This document shows positions 1 to 8,426 of a stretch of 63,200 nucleotides of DNA, piece by piece. A program made the translations under genes and the position numbers. Positions within the stretch are counted from its first letter, which is position 1; each line of letters opens with the position of its first letter. The notes below the pieces were generated by a model, which worked only from the letters and a program-made list of their open reading frames with translations, did not search any database and had not been told where the DNA came from. The DNA is from Caldifarciminota bacterium (GTDB lineage: Bacteria; Hydrothermota; Hydrothermia; UBA1063; CAJXJZ01), in assembly GCA_026986775.1 (NCBI GenBank), contig JALSNX010000002.1, positions 1 to 63,200 on the forward strand. The letters run 5' to 3'.

Positions 1-554
1 AGAGGATTGATAAAGTATCAAGAATCAGCAGTGTTAAATACCTGGAAAAGACGCAGGGCGGCTGGAGTATAAGGAAAGTGGATAGTTCAAATTTAAGCAT
101 TGATGGAGTTCCCCGAAGGGAATTCATAATGCCGCAGGTTTTCAGGGTAAATGACACGTTCATAGTGCTTTCATATCTTGAGAAGGTCACATGGAATGGA
201 AAAACAGAGTATGGAGGGTGGATAAAGATATACAATCCAGAGACAGGGAACATACAAACAGGAATAATAGCGTTAAAAACAGGGCTTTACGGAATATATC
301 CCAATCCCGGCAATGGAGTATTCAAAATCATGTATGGATTGAAAAAGAAGATGCGTGTGAGAATAATGGTTTACGATGTAAGCGGACGGAGGATAAAGAC
401 AATAGAAAACAGGATAAAGAAGCCCGGAGTTTACACGGTAATATGGGATGGCAGAGATAGAGATGGCAGGATGCTACACTCAGGTATATACATCGTGAAT
501 ATGGAAATCGGCTCATTTTACAGGGAAAGTAAAAAGATTGTGCTTACAAGGTAA
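1..554 (+). CDS. C-terminal part of a secreted protein with Por-type (T9SS-like) sorting domain, 5' partial
   Basis: The frame is open from base 3 to the TAA at 552-554 with no stop, so the gene starts before the window; a GTG at 78 is only an internal codon. The last 85 or so residues form an Ig-like FlgD/Por sorting domain. The visible pattern is YPNPGNG, then VRIMVYDVSGRRI, then WDGRDRDGRMLHSGIYIV, ending in KKIVLTR. In the Bacteroidetes type such domains direct export through the type IX system and are cleaved at the surface. The preceding residues (VFRVNDTFIVLSYLEKVTWNGK) suggest beta-strand repeats of unknown role. Related C-termini occur in three other proteins of this window. Confidence 0.8.
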   Translation, partial: RIDKVSRISSVKYLEKTQGGWSIRKVDSSNLSIDGVPRREFIMPQVFRVNDTFIVLSYLEKVTWNGKTEYGGWIKIYNPETGNIQTGIIALKTGLYGIYPNPGNGVFKIMYGLKKKMRVRIMVYDVSGRRIKTIENRIKKPGVYTVIWDGRDRDGRMLHSGIYIVNMEIGSFYRESKKIVLTR

Positions 555-566
555 CTGAAAAAAAAG

Positions 567-590
567 GGCGTCCTCTTTTATGAGGACGCC
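567..590 (+). terminator. Hairpin after the partial secreted-protein gene
   Basis: A perfect 9-bp inverted repeat, GGCGTCCTC (567-575) and GAGGACGCC (582-590), with a TTTTAT loop lies 12 bp after the stop codon. There is no T-run after it on the plus strand. An A8 run at 558-565 would give a T-run on the minus strand. It may work weakly on the plus strand or stabilise the 3' end. Confidence 0.5.
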
Positions 591-776
591 GTGGTTTGCA
601 GAATTTATATACATCACGCGTCCATGATTGCTGTACCCTGCATTCCTGTGGCCTGAGTAATATAACATTTGCGATTGTACACGTATATTCGTTACATTCT
701 GATACTTTTTCATCTTTCCTTTTTTGAGGAAACTCACCTTGCTCCGGTAAGATTATTTTTGAGGAATAGCACTCCA

Positions 777-805
777 TTGACAAAACGTTTACTGACTATT
801 ACAAT
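777..805 (+). promoter_or_regulatory. Sigma-70-type promoter
   Basis: TTGACA at 777-782, a 17-bp spacer and TACAAT at 800-805. It stands just upstream of an AGGAGG ribosome-binding site (816-821) and the ATG at 829. Confidence 0.7.
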
Positions 806-828
806 ATGAACAAAAGGAGGAAGTAAAA

Positions 829-3018
829 ATGTTCGGTGTATTTATGCTTACCATTATTACATTTTTTTCCAATTACAATGCCAGAGTCATGGATATTATG
901 AAAAAAGAAACCTTTATTTCTGCGAATTCTAAATTCACATGGACAAATGTTGGACCAGAAGGTGGATACTTCAGAAAGGTAATAGTCTCTCCACAGGATT
1001 CCAACCTTGCCATACTTCAGGGAATACTTATATGGATAACACGGGATGGAACCAACTGGGAGATTTTGAGAGATGGTGGTATGGACTCCTATATCACCTT
1101 TACAGGCTATCATCGTCTTCTTCTTGGAATACGCGACACACTGTATTATTCTTCCGATGGAGCAAACACTTTTTCTCCCATAAGAACAGGACATATAAGG
1201 GCCATGTCTCTTATTCCCTCTGATACAGTTTACCTTATTCAGGATTCCATGGGAGTATCCTATCTGTATAGAACAACTGATGGTGGAATTAACTGGGACA
1301 GAATAACCCCTCTTTCCTATGCAGAATATAGATTCATAACCTTTGCACCGTCTGACCCGAATGTAATTTACATGGCTGTCAACATTGATTATTCTTCTGA
1401 CAGTGTAAATATCGTTCGTTCGGTAGATGGCGGTGTTACGTGGAGCATCCTGTCTTCAATAGGTAATGGTGTGGACGTAACCGATATAGAGGTCAATCCA
1501 CAAAACCCGGGTGAAGCCTTTATCTCATGTGGGTTTGAAGGTGGCTTTGGTCTTGTATACACACAGGACAGTTTTCAGACACTTAACAGCATACCCAATA
1601 TTATCATCCCTTACGATGTTGAATTCATATCATCTGATTCAATACTTGTGGCCAGTGTAATACCCACAGGTATAATGTTAGGCACCAGAGACTCAAACGG
1701 AGACTGGATTTTTGAACCTGTTGATACATTAACAACATGCACAGGCATTGCACGATCAGGCAACGTGTTCTATGTCTCTGCAATGACTGGTGTACTGAAA
1801 TCCACCGATGGTGGATTAACCTTCCAGCCAGATGAGAGCGGGCTTCATGGAACATTTACGTACTCAGGAAAGTCTATATCAAATATGATTGGTAGAACCG
1901 TTTATCTGCCCTCTGTTCAGGGCAATGCGCTTTATATAACACGCAATGGTGGAGTTACATGGGAAAAAGTCTACATTCCAGATGTAGCAATTATTTTTGA
2001 CGTTGAGGCAAACCCGCAGGATGAGAATATTGTATATTTAGCATGCGGAGCTGGCAGGGTGGATACCTCAGGAAACTTTGTTTTATACAATATTATGAGA
2101 TCACTGGACGGAGGTATGACATTTACTCCAATGGATAGTTTCATTGGTGATCCAGACAGTATTGGATGGATAGAGTCAATTCACACATTCTCTGACAGTC
2201 CCAATGTGATTCTCGGTATGAGCATGGTGTATTCAGACGACATGGATACACTGAAAATAGTTCGTAGCACAAACGGTGGATCTTCATTTGATGACACAGT
2301 TGGTGTGTTCACATATTTTTATGATAATTTTGCCGGTGATAATCCTGTTTTTATTGAAGCAAACTCCGTTATCTTTGTAAGTTATGACTACGGTATAACC
2401 TTTGATACTCTGATAACAGTTCCTGAAATGGTCCAGAATATGGTTTACTATGACAATGATTCAACTCTGTTCTTTAATAACTATCTTGTAACAGATTCAA
2501 TATACAAATTGAAAGTAACTGACCTCTCTCAGGAAGTTTATTATTTGCCCGGTCTTTACGACTTTTACGCTGCCCGTAACGGCGGTTTTTATTCCCTTGC
2601 CAATTCTGCTGGATTCCTCTTCTATGCAGGAACATATGAGTTTCCATTTGACACCTTTGAATCACTGGACATACCTATAGGTGCAATCAGAGCAAGTTCA
2701 AATGAAGTTTTACTTTTCAGTTATGGGATGGGTGTATTCAGGAGTCAGGATGCAGTGAGCTCTACGAAGGAAAGACGCGTATATAGTGATGTATTCAATC
2801 ATGGTGACATTATTCTGGCATCTGAAGTCCTGAGAATACCTTACTCTTTGAACATAAAGAAAGCAGTTATTTTTACACCTGAGGGAAGAGTGGTAAAATC
2901 TGTTAAGTTGGAAAGTATTAAACACATCAGTCTAAGGGGACTCAATAATGGTGTATATATGGTAAGGCTATATAATGGTAAAAATTCCGTGTTACTGAGG
3001 GTGCTGAAGATAAGGTAA
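829..3018 (+). CDS. Secreted BNR/VPS10-like beta-propeller protein with C-terminal sorting domain
   Basis: The 729-residue protein starts with a hydrophobic stretch (MFGVFMLTIITFF) that looks like a short signal peptide. The body carries repeated Asp-box motifs of the BNR/sialidase/VPS10 type, for example TTDGGINWD, SVDGGVTWS, STDGGLTFQ, TRNGGVTWE and SLDGGMTF. This indicates a multi-bladed propeller used in surface binding or glycan handling; no catalytic residues can be assigned. The C-terminus (LNNGVYMVRLYNGKNSVLLRVLKIR region) fits a Por-type sorting domain. AGGAGG lies 7 bp before the ATG. The rhomboid gene follows after 3 bp, so the two are probably cotranscribed. Confidence 0.8.
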   Translation: MFGVFMLTIITFFSNYNARVMDIMKKETFISANSKFTWTNVGPEGGYFRKVIVSPQDSNLAILQGILIWITRDGTNWEILRDGGMDSYITFTGYHRLLLGIRDTLYYSSDGANTFSPIRTGHIRAMSLIPSDTVYLIQDSMGVSYLYRTTDGGINWDRITPLSYAEYRFITFAPSDPNVIYMAVNIDYSSDSVNIVRSVDGGVTWSILSSIGNGVDVTDIEVNPQNPGEAFISCGFEGGFGLVYTQDSFQTLNSIPNIIIPYDVEFISSDSILVASVIPTGIMLGTRDSNGDWIFEPVDTLTTCTGIARSGNVFYVSAMTGVLKSTDGGLTFQPDESGLHGTFTYSGKSISNMIGRTVYLPSVQGNALYITRNGGVTWEKVYIPDVAIIFDVEANPQDENIVYLACGAGRVDTSGNFVLYNIMRSLDGGMTFTPMDSFIGDPDSIGWIESIHTFSDSPNVILGMSMVYSDDMDTLKIVRSTNGGSSFDDTVGVFTYFYDNFAGDNPVFIEANSVIFVSYDYGITFDTLITVPEMVQNMVYYDNDSTLFFNNYLVTDSIYKLKVTDLSQEVYYLPGLYDFYAARNGGFYSLANSAGFLFYAGTYEFPFDTFESLDIPIGAIRASSNEVLLFSYGMGVFRSQDAVSSTKERRVYSDVFNHGDIILASEVLRIPYSLNIKKAVIFTPEGRVVKSVKLESIKHISLRGLNNGVYMVRLYNGKNSVLLRVLKIR

Positions 3019-3021
3019 TCA

Positions 3022-3720
3022 ATGCTACCTTTAAAGGACGAGAACAGGACTTATACAAGGCCCTATGTTAATTACGCCATTCTGGCAGTCAATATAATGG
3101 TCTTCTTCCATGAACTTTCTCTGGGCAGAGAATTGAATCGGTTTTTCATGCAGTACGGTGTTATCCCATGGGAAATTACCCACTTCAGAAATCTCTTTGG
3201 TGGTGTGCCGTTTTATCTTAAGCCGCTTACTTCTATGTTTATACATGGAGGCTGGGGCCATATTGTGGGAAATATGCTGTATCTCTGGATATTCGGTGAT
3301 AATGTGGAAGATGCCCTTGGTCATATAAGGTACCTGTTCTTTTACATAATAACGGGATATGCTGCATCACTGGCTCAGGTGCTGATTCATCCTTCCTCAA
3401 CAATTCCCAACATAGGTGCATCAGGAGCAATATCAGGTGTGCTTGGTGCCTATTTTTACCTTTATCCTCACGCAAGGGTTCTAACTCTTGTGCCTGATTT
3501 TCTATTTTTCGGCTTCTTTTACAGACTTGTCTATATACCGGCGTTTTTCCTAATAGGCTTCTGGTTTATATATCAGCTCTTTTTAGGAATAATAACCCTT
3601 CCCGCCAGAGGTGGGGGTATAGCATTCTTTGCCCACATAGGAGGGTTTATAGCCGGTTATCTAATCGTTAAATGGTACTATCACAACTTCACAGGCATGA
3701 GAAGGTACAGAAGCTGGTAG
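3022..3720 (+). CDS. Rhomboid family intramembrane serine protease
   Basis: The 232-residue protein has at least six hydrophobic membrane segments. It contains the rhomboid signatures HGGWGHIVGNMLYLWIFG (loop and helix 2), GASGAISG with the likely nucleophile Ser134, and FFAHIGGFIAG with the likely catalytic His205. Rhomboids cleave transmembrane substrates inside the lipid bilayer. The gene begins 3 bp after the propeller protein and has no clear Shine-Dalgarno of its own, which suggests translational coupling. Its last 40 bp overlap the 3' end of dnaN on the opposite strand. The substrate cannot be told from sequence. Confidence 0.9.
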   Translation: MLPLKDENRTYTRPYVNYAILAVNIMVFFHELSLGRELNRFFMQYGVIPWEITHFRNLFGGVPFYLKPLTSMFIHGGWGHIVGNMLYLWIFGDNVEDALGHIRYLFFYIITGYAASLAQVLIHPSSTIPNIGASGAISGVLGAYFYLYPHARVLTLVPDFLFFGFFYRLVYIPAFFLIGFWFIYQLFLGIITLPARGGGIAFFAHIGGFIAGYLIVKWYYHNFTGMRRYRSW

Positions 3721-4772
3721 TCCTCGCTTTTCTCTGGTTTTATAATAACCGGTGAATTTACGTCGCTATAGCTTATTACAACCCTTTCACTCTTTATGTG
3801 CTTTATGATTTCTGAAAGGTATTGTCCGTTAAATCCTATTTTCTGCACTTTACCCTTATGCTCTGCTGTTATATGTTCAGTAGCCTCACCCATCTCTCTG
3901 TTTTCCGCGTGTAATTCCATTTCATCTTTAAATTCTATTTCAACAAGATTGGTTCCAGCTGGTGTAAAATTTATCAATCTTCTAAGAGAAGCGAGTATTT
4001 CTTCGGTACTTACAATAACCTCATCTGTATAGTCCTGTGGAATCACACTTTCATATGGCACGTAAGGTCCATCTATGAGTCTTGTAACAAGACTGCTATC
4101 GGGAAGTTCTACCTTAAGAAGATTGTCTCCGAAATAGACCACTACTTCTTCAAAAGAAGTGTCTTTCAGAAAGTCCACAATTGTTTTAGGGACGATTGCC
4201 TCCTTCTTGTCCTGAGCGAGAGACAATTCATACTCTTTAAGGTAGAATCCGAGTTTATGTGCGTCTGACGCCACAAATCTAAGTTCATGACCTTTTAACT
4301 CCCACAAAATTCCGTTAAGAAATGCCCGTGGATCGTCTTTGGCAGTACAGAAAGCAGTAAAATTCATACCATTAAGTATATCTGAAGTTTTCAGGACAAT
4401 ACCTTCACCTTCCACGTTTTGCATTCTTGGAAAATCTTCAGCTGGCTGGCCCTGAAATCTGTATATATTTCTTGATGTGGAAATATATGTAGTTCCACCC
4501 CTGTTTTCCACAGTGATTTCCACTTCGTCAAGATTCTGTATGAGCTGTAAGAAAGGCTTACCCAGCACTGTAAACTCACCTTTGTCATCTGATGTTACTT
4601 CAAGCTTTGATGTAATTGTAAAATCAATATTGGTTCCTGTGAGTGTGAGGGTATCTCTATCAAGCTCAAACAGAATATTGGACAAAATAGGCATATTTGT
4701 TCTTGGTGAGATTGCTTTTGCCACCTGTTTCGTTGATTTCAATAATGACTCTCTCAGAACTGTGAATTTCAT
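3681..4772 (-). CDS. dnaN: DNA polymerase III beta subunit (sliding clamp)
   Basis: The 363-residue protein has the three-domain clamp organisation. It begins MKFTVLRESLLKSTKQVAKAIS and ends with the typical YQLLYLLMPVKL tail that helps form the protein-binding pocket. It encircles DNA as a dimer and tethers the replicative polymerase. A good AGGAGG site lies just before the ATG. It follows dnaA on the minus strand after a 119-bp gap with its own candidate promoter. Its 3' end overlaps the convergent rhomboid gene by 40 bp. Confidence 0.97.
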   Translation of the reverse strand: MKFTVLRESLLKSTKQVAKAISPRTNMPILSNILFELDRDTLTLTGTNIDFTITSKLEVTSDDKGEFTVLGKPFLQLIQNLDEVEITVENRGGTTYISTSRNIYRFQGQPAEDFPRMQNVEGEGIVLKTSDILNGMNFTAFCTAKDDPRAFLNGILWELKGHELRFVASDAHKLGFYLKEYELSLAQDKKEAIVPKTIVDFLKDTSFEEVVVYFGDNLLKVELPDSSLVTRLIDGPYVPYESVIPQDYTDEVIVSTEEILASLRRLINFTPAGTNLVEIEFKDEMELHAENREMGEATEHITAEHKGKVQKIGFNGQYLSEIIKHIKSERVVISYSDVNSPVIIKPEKSEDYQLLYLLMPVKL

Positions 4773-4798
4773 CTCTTCCTCCTTCTTCTGTTTCTATA

Positions 4799-4827
4799 AT
4801 TATAATACAAACAGCAGTTATAGTAAA
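4799..4827 (-). promoter_or_regulatory. Candidate dnaN promoter
   Basis: Read on the minus strand, TTTACT (plus 4822-4827), a 17-bp spacer and TATAAT (plus 4799-4804) precede the dnaN start. The -35 element is weak, but spacing and -10 are good. dnaN could also be read through from dnaA. Confidence 0.4.
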
Positions 4828-4891
4828 GCTGTGCAAAACTGTCGTTTCTTGTTAAGAGAGTAGAAGAAATAAATTTACAGTGCATTGTGGA

Positions 4892-6256
4892 TTACTCTCT
4901 TTCTATTCTATCTTTTATTGAATTAAGGTGCTTTTGTAAATTTCTGTCTGTGGATAAAAGTTTTTGAACTTTTCGGATTGAGTTGAGAACTGTCGTATGG
5001 TCTTTTCCTCCAAAATAATCTCCGATTTTTTGTAAAGTTAATCCAAGATATTCCTTTGCAAGATACATTACCACCTGTCTTGGAATCAGAACTTCCTTTT
5101 TTCTTGAACGCGATTTTAAAAGTTTCTTTGAAATACCAAATTCATCAGCCACCACCTCAGCAAGTCTGTCAATATCTATTTTTCTACCAGTATTTTCCTC
5201 TTCAAAGACGAGGTTCTTTACATCCTCAAAAGTAAGAGTTTTTTCTGTAATTGTCTGCAGCATTTTTATCTTTGTTATAATTCCTTCAAGTTCCCTGACA
5301 CTCTTTTTATATATTCTTGCAAGAAACATGTATGTATCCTCTGAAAGTACTATTCCAACCTGCTCTGCTTTTTTCTTAAGTATTGCAACTCTGGTTTCAA
5401 AATCAGGTGGGTCTATTCGGACTACAAGTCCCCATTTAAATCTTGAAACAAGCCTCTCCTGTAGGGAATGCATGTCACCCGGATGCCTATCACTGGTCAT
5501 TACAATCTGTTTCCCTCTATCATAGAGATAGTTGAATGTGTGAAATATTTCTTCCTGTAGAGTCTCTTTACCCTGTAGAAATTGGATATCATCAATAAGG
5601 AGAATGTCAGCACTTCTTAAGACCTTTTTGAACCCATCATCCTTTTTCCTCTGGAAATAGTTAACAAGGTGGTTCATTATCTCCTCACAGGTGGTATAAA
5701 CAACGTTGAGGCGTTTTCCTTTTTCAAAGGCGTTATTTCCAATAGCCTGTAAAAGATGTGTTTTACCAAGTCCAACACCACCGTAGATAAAGAGGGGATT
5801 ATAATCTTCTCCGGGGCTTTCAGATACCTTTTTTGCTGCAACATATGCAAGTTGGTTTGATTTACCAACAACAAAATTGGCGAAAGTGTAATCAGGTTTC
5901 AGATTCCCGGTCCGTTCAGCCCCTTTTCTGAATGAAACTTTTGTTCTTATGTTAGTGTCATTTTTACTCGGTAAAGGTTGCTCTTCTATTGGAGTAAATA
6001 TTACTTCAAGATGTTTAAGTCCAAGAGACTCCTTTATCTCTTCTATTATAGGGCGGTATTGCTTTTCAATGTACTCCACATAAAAAGATGGTCCTGCAAC
6101 CTGAACTATGAGTCTGTCTGAGGTAAGTGCGACCTCTTTTGATTCTGCAAACCATGTGTCATACGCTGATGGCGAGAGTTTTTTCTTTAAGATATTAAGA
6201 AAGTTCACCCATAAAGAGGGCTCTTTTCTATGTAAAAGTTCACCAATATGCTCCAT
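4892..6256 (-). CDS. dnaA: Chromosomal replication initiator protein DnaA
   Basis: The 454-residue protein has the four DnaA domains: an N-terminal DnaB/DiaA interaction domain (WVNFLNILKKKLSPSAYDTWF), a linker, the AAA+ ATPase with Walker A GGVGLGKTHLL and Walker B ILLIDDIQF, and the C-terminal HTH with the DnaA-box signature DHTTVLNSIRKV. It binds DnaA boxes and melts the origin. AAGGAG lies 8 bp before the ATG. The region immediately upstream is AT-rich and repeat-bearing, the usual place for oriC. Confidence 0.98.
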   Translation of the reverse strand: MEHIGELLHRKEPSLWVNFLNILKKKLSPSAYDTWFAESKEVALTSDRLIVQVAGPSFYVEYIEKQYRPIIEEIKESLGLKHLEVIFTPIEEQPLPSKNDTNIRTKVSFRKGAERTGNLKPDYTFANFVVGKSNQLAYVAAKKVSESPGEDYNPLFIYGGVGLGKTHLLQAIGNNAFEKGKRLNVVYTTCEEIMNHLVNYFQRKKDDGFKKVLRSADILLIDDIQFLQGKETLQEEIFHTFNYLYDRGKQIVMTSDRHPGDMHSLQERLVSRFKWGLVVRIDPPDFETRVAILKKKAEQVGIVLSEDTYMFLARIYKKSVRELEGIITKIKMLQTITEKTLTFEDVKNLVFEEENTGRKIDIDRLAEVVADEFGISKKLLKSRSRKKEVLIPRQVVMYLAKEYLGLTLQKIGDYFGGKDHTTVLNSIRKVQKLLSTDRNLQKHLNSIKDRIERE

Positions 6257-6672
6257 ATACTAATCTCCTTTTTCCACGCAAATATCCACAAGACTGATTT
6301 TTTATAACCCTCTGTGATTTAAAAAGTTATACAAAAACCAAAGAGTTTTCCACAAAAGAAAGTGGAAAACTCCACAAGAAATTGCAACAAAGAGAGTTAA
6401 TATAACTCCCTGTATTGCAAAGAGTTAAAAGATTATTTGTCGCCTGCATGATTAAAATAATAAGGCAAGTATCATATAAGGTCAAATAAGATTTTAAGTT
6501 GTTGACCTGCAATCATTTATATATATGGATTATTCTATGTTTCATGGTAGTTTTACCCATAACTCCTTGTCTTAAAATGGAAACTTGCAAAAAATATAAA
6601 TCTATTATAATTTTGTAATGATTATAAATCTAAACGGTGAGCAATCGGCGGTTTGACTTTATATTATTATAC
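6257..6672. other. Candidate replication origin (oriC) region upstream of dnaA
   Basis: This 416-bp gene-free stretch is strongly AT-rich. DnaA-box-like 9-mers include ATATCCACA (6282-6290), TTATACAAA (6327-6335), TTTTCCACA (6346-6354) and AGTGGAAAA (6361-6369, the complement of TTTTCCACT). CAAAGAG occurs at 6339, 6388 and 6418, twice after ATTGCAA (6381, 6414). GAGTTA-ATA-TAACTC (6394-6408) is a palindrome. AGGTCAA (6479-6485) and TTGACCT (6502-6508) form an inverted repeat in an AT-rich stretch that could unwind. No exact TTATCCACA is present, so the call rests on position and the cluster of near matches. A possible promoter, TTGCAA at 6585-6590 and TATAAT at 6606-6611 with a 15-bp spacer, serves the next gene. 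Confidence 0.6.
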
Positions 6673-8310
6673 ATGGTTGAGAAGGAAATCAGAAAGAGAA
6701 GATTTTACGGGATAGTCTCATTGTTTGTTCCAGGTATGGGACAGGTTCTATCAGGCAGGGTGGTAAGAGGCATTATTCAGTTTGCGTTTCTGATACTTTT
6801 CTTATTTGTTATAAAAAAAGTATGGAACGGCTTTAACTACGGTTTTGTTGCTTATATTGCGGGTATAATTTTCTACTGGCTTTATGTTGCTATTGACGCC
6901 TACGGATATTATGACAGAAGAACAGCTCCATGCGAAAAGGCATGTCCTGTGGGACTTGATGTTTCAGGCTATATAGACCTTGCAATTAGAGGTGAGTTCC
7001 AGAGGGCAAAGGCCCTGATATATCACAGAAGCCCGTTTATTGGCACACTCTCATATATATGTCATGAACCATGTAAAAGATGGTGCTCAAGGCGAAAAAT
7101 AGATATGCCTCTTGAAATAAGGGCAATGAAAAGATATGTGTTTGAAAATGCCAGAGAGTTTTCCTTTGAATTTAAGAAGAGGTTCAAACAAAAGATTGCC
7201 GTTGTAGGCGCAGGGCCTTCTGGACTTTCATGTGCTTATTTTCTTTCAAGATTGGGCTATGAGGTTGATGTGATGGATGCAAAAGAAAAACCAGGAGGTG
7301 CTCTTTCAGAGTTTATTCCAGAGTATAGATTACCTGCACAGGTACTTGAGAGTGATTTAAAGGAAATTTTTTCAAGTGGCCTCATTGACTTTAAGGGTGG
7401 TGTTGTGCTTGGAAAAGATACCAGTATAAGTGAACTCAAAAGTAAATACGATGCTGTGTATATAGCAACCGGCTCATGGGGCAAGAGAAAAATAGGCATC
7501 CCCGGAGAGGACAAAAAAGGCGTGATTCACGCTCTGGACTTTTTAAGGTGGATAAAAAAAGGCAAAATACAGAAGATTTACGGAACCATAGTTGTTATAG
7601 GTGGAGGAGATGTTGCTGCTGATGTTGCAAGAAGTGCCATGCGACTTTCTGTCCACAGAAAGGTTGTTCTCGCTTACAGACGCTCAAAGAGCGAGATGCG
7701 AATTGACGACCTGGAACTCTCAGAAATAGAAGAAGAGGGTATAGAAATAATGGAAAATGTAGTTCCTGTTGAGATACAGGGTAAAGATACTGTTGAAGGG
7801 ATAGTTTTTAAGAAAACAAGAGTTGAGAATAAAGTTATTAAAGTCCTTGAAGAAACAGTGGTAAGTGATGCTGCTTACGTTATAGTTGCAATTGGACAGA
7901 AGGTGCATAAAATCTCAGATGAAATAGAGGTATTTTCTGATGGTAGAATAGTGGTTGACGAAAACATGATGACCTCCGAGAGGGGGGTATTTGCCGGGGG
8001 AGATGCTGTAAGGGGTCCGTCAAGTCTCGTTGAATCTATCCGTGACGGAAGGGAGGCTGCAAAAAATATTCACAGAATGCTGCATCCCGTACACTTTGCT
8101 ATTGAAGGGTTTCTGTACTTTATGCCCATCCACGAAAAACCCAAAATACTGCTTGGGTTTAAAAAACCTGCAGGTGAACATATTAACCCTTTAAGAAGAC
8201 CCTACAATGAAAGGGTTAAGAGTTTTGACCCTGTAGAACTCTGTTTTGATGATGAGAAAGCTATAGGTGAAGGTTCAAGGTGTCTCGCCTGTCCTTTCAG
8301 GTATAATTGA
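6673..8310 (+). CDS. Membrane-anchored GltD/NfnB-like NAD(P)H-binding iron-sulfur flavoprotein
   Basis: The first 75 or so residues hold two to three membrane segments of the TM2-like type (GIVSLFVPGMGQVLSGRVVRG). They are followed by a glutamate-synthase-small-subunit-like module: a cysteine-rich [4Fe-4S] domain (CEKACPVGLD, CHEPCKRWC), an FAD site VVGAGPSGLS, an NAD(P)H site VIGGGDVAAD, a second FAD site (GVFAGGDAVRGP) and a C-terminal CLAC. It probably moves electrons between NAD(P)H and an unknown partner at the membrane. The ATG at 6673 is chosen; a GTG at 6637 is in frame. Neither has a clear ribosome-binding site. The gene stands alone next to the candidate origin. The membrane domain is unusual for this family. 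Confidence 0.8.
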   Translation: MVEKEIRKRRFYGIVSLFVPGMGQVLSGRVVRGIIQFAFLILFLFVIKKVWNGFNYGFVAYIAGIIFYWLYVAIDAYGYYDRRTAPCEKACPVGLDVSGYIDLAIRGEFQRAKALIYHRSPFIGTLSYICHEPCKRWCSRRKIDMPLEIRAMKRYVFENAREFSFEFKKRFKQKIAVVGAGPSGLSCAYFLSRLGYEVDVMDAKEKPGGALSEFIPEYRLPAQVLESDLKEIFSSGLIDFKGGVVLGKDTSISELKSKYDAVYIATGSWGKRKIGIPGEDKKGVIHALDFLRWIKKGKIQKIYGTIVVIGGGDVAADVARSAMRLSVHRKVVLAYRRSKSEMRIDDLELSEIEEEGIEIMENVVPVEIQGKDTVEGIVFKKTRVENKVIKVLEETVVSDAAYVIVAIGQKVHKISDEIEVFSDGRIVVDENMMTSERGVFAGGDAVRGPSSLVESIRDGREAAKNIHRMLHPVHFAIEGFLYFMPIHEKPKILLGFKKPAGEHINPLRRPYNERVKSFDPVELCFDDEKAIGEGSRCLACPFRYN

Positions 8311-8363
8311 TTTTTTTGTTTTCCAATTTATTTTAAGTTAATTTTTACTGAAGTCCACAAATG

Positions 8364-8392
8364 TTGAATTTACAAGGGTTTAGGCGTAAAAT
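8364..8392 (+). promoter_or_regulatory. Promoter of the leuS-tsaE operon
   Basis: TTGAAT at 8364-8369, a 17-bp spacer and TAAAAT at 8387-8392, followed by AGGAGG at 8411-8416. This is the only clear promoter seen before the ten-gene run to 21179. Confidence 0.6.
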
Positions 8393-8426
8393 TATTTAAT
8401 ATCATTTGAGAGGAGGCAAAGGAAAG

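Noticed and set aside
4886-4894. DnaA-box-like TGTGGATTA at the dnaA stop codon
   Set aside because: A single near match in the short dnaA-dnaN gap without AT-rich repeats; the upstream region is the better origin candidate.
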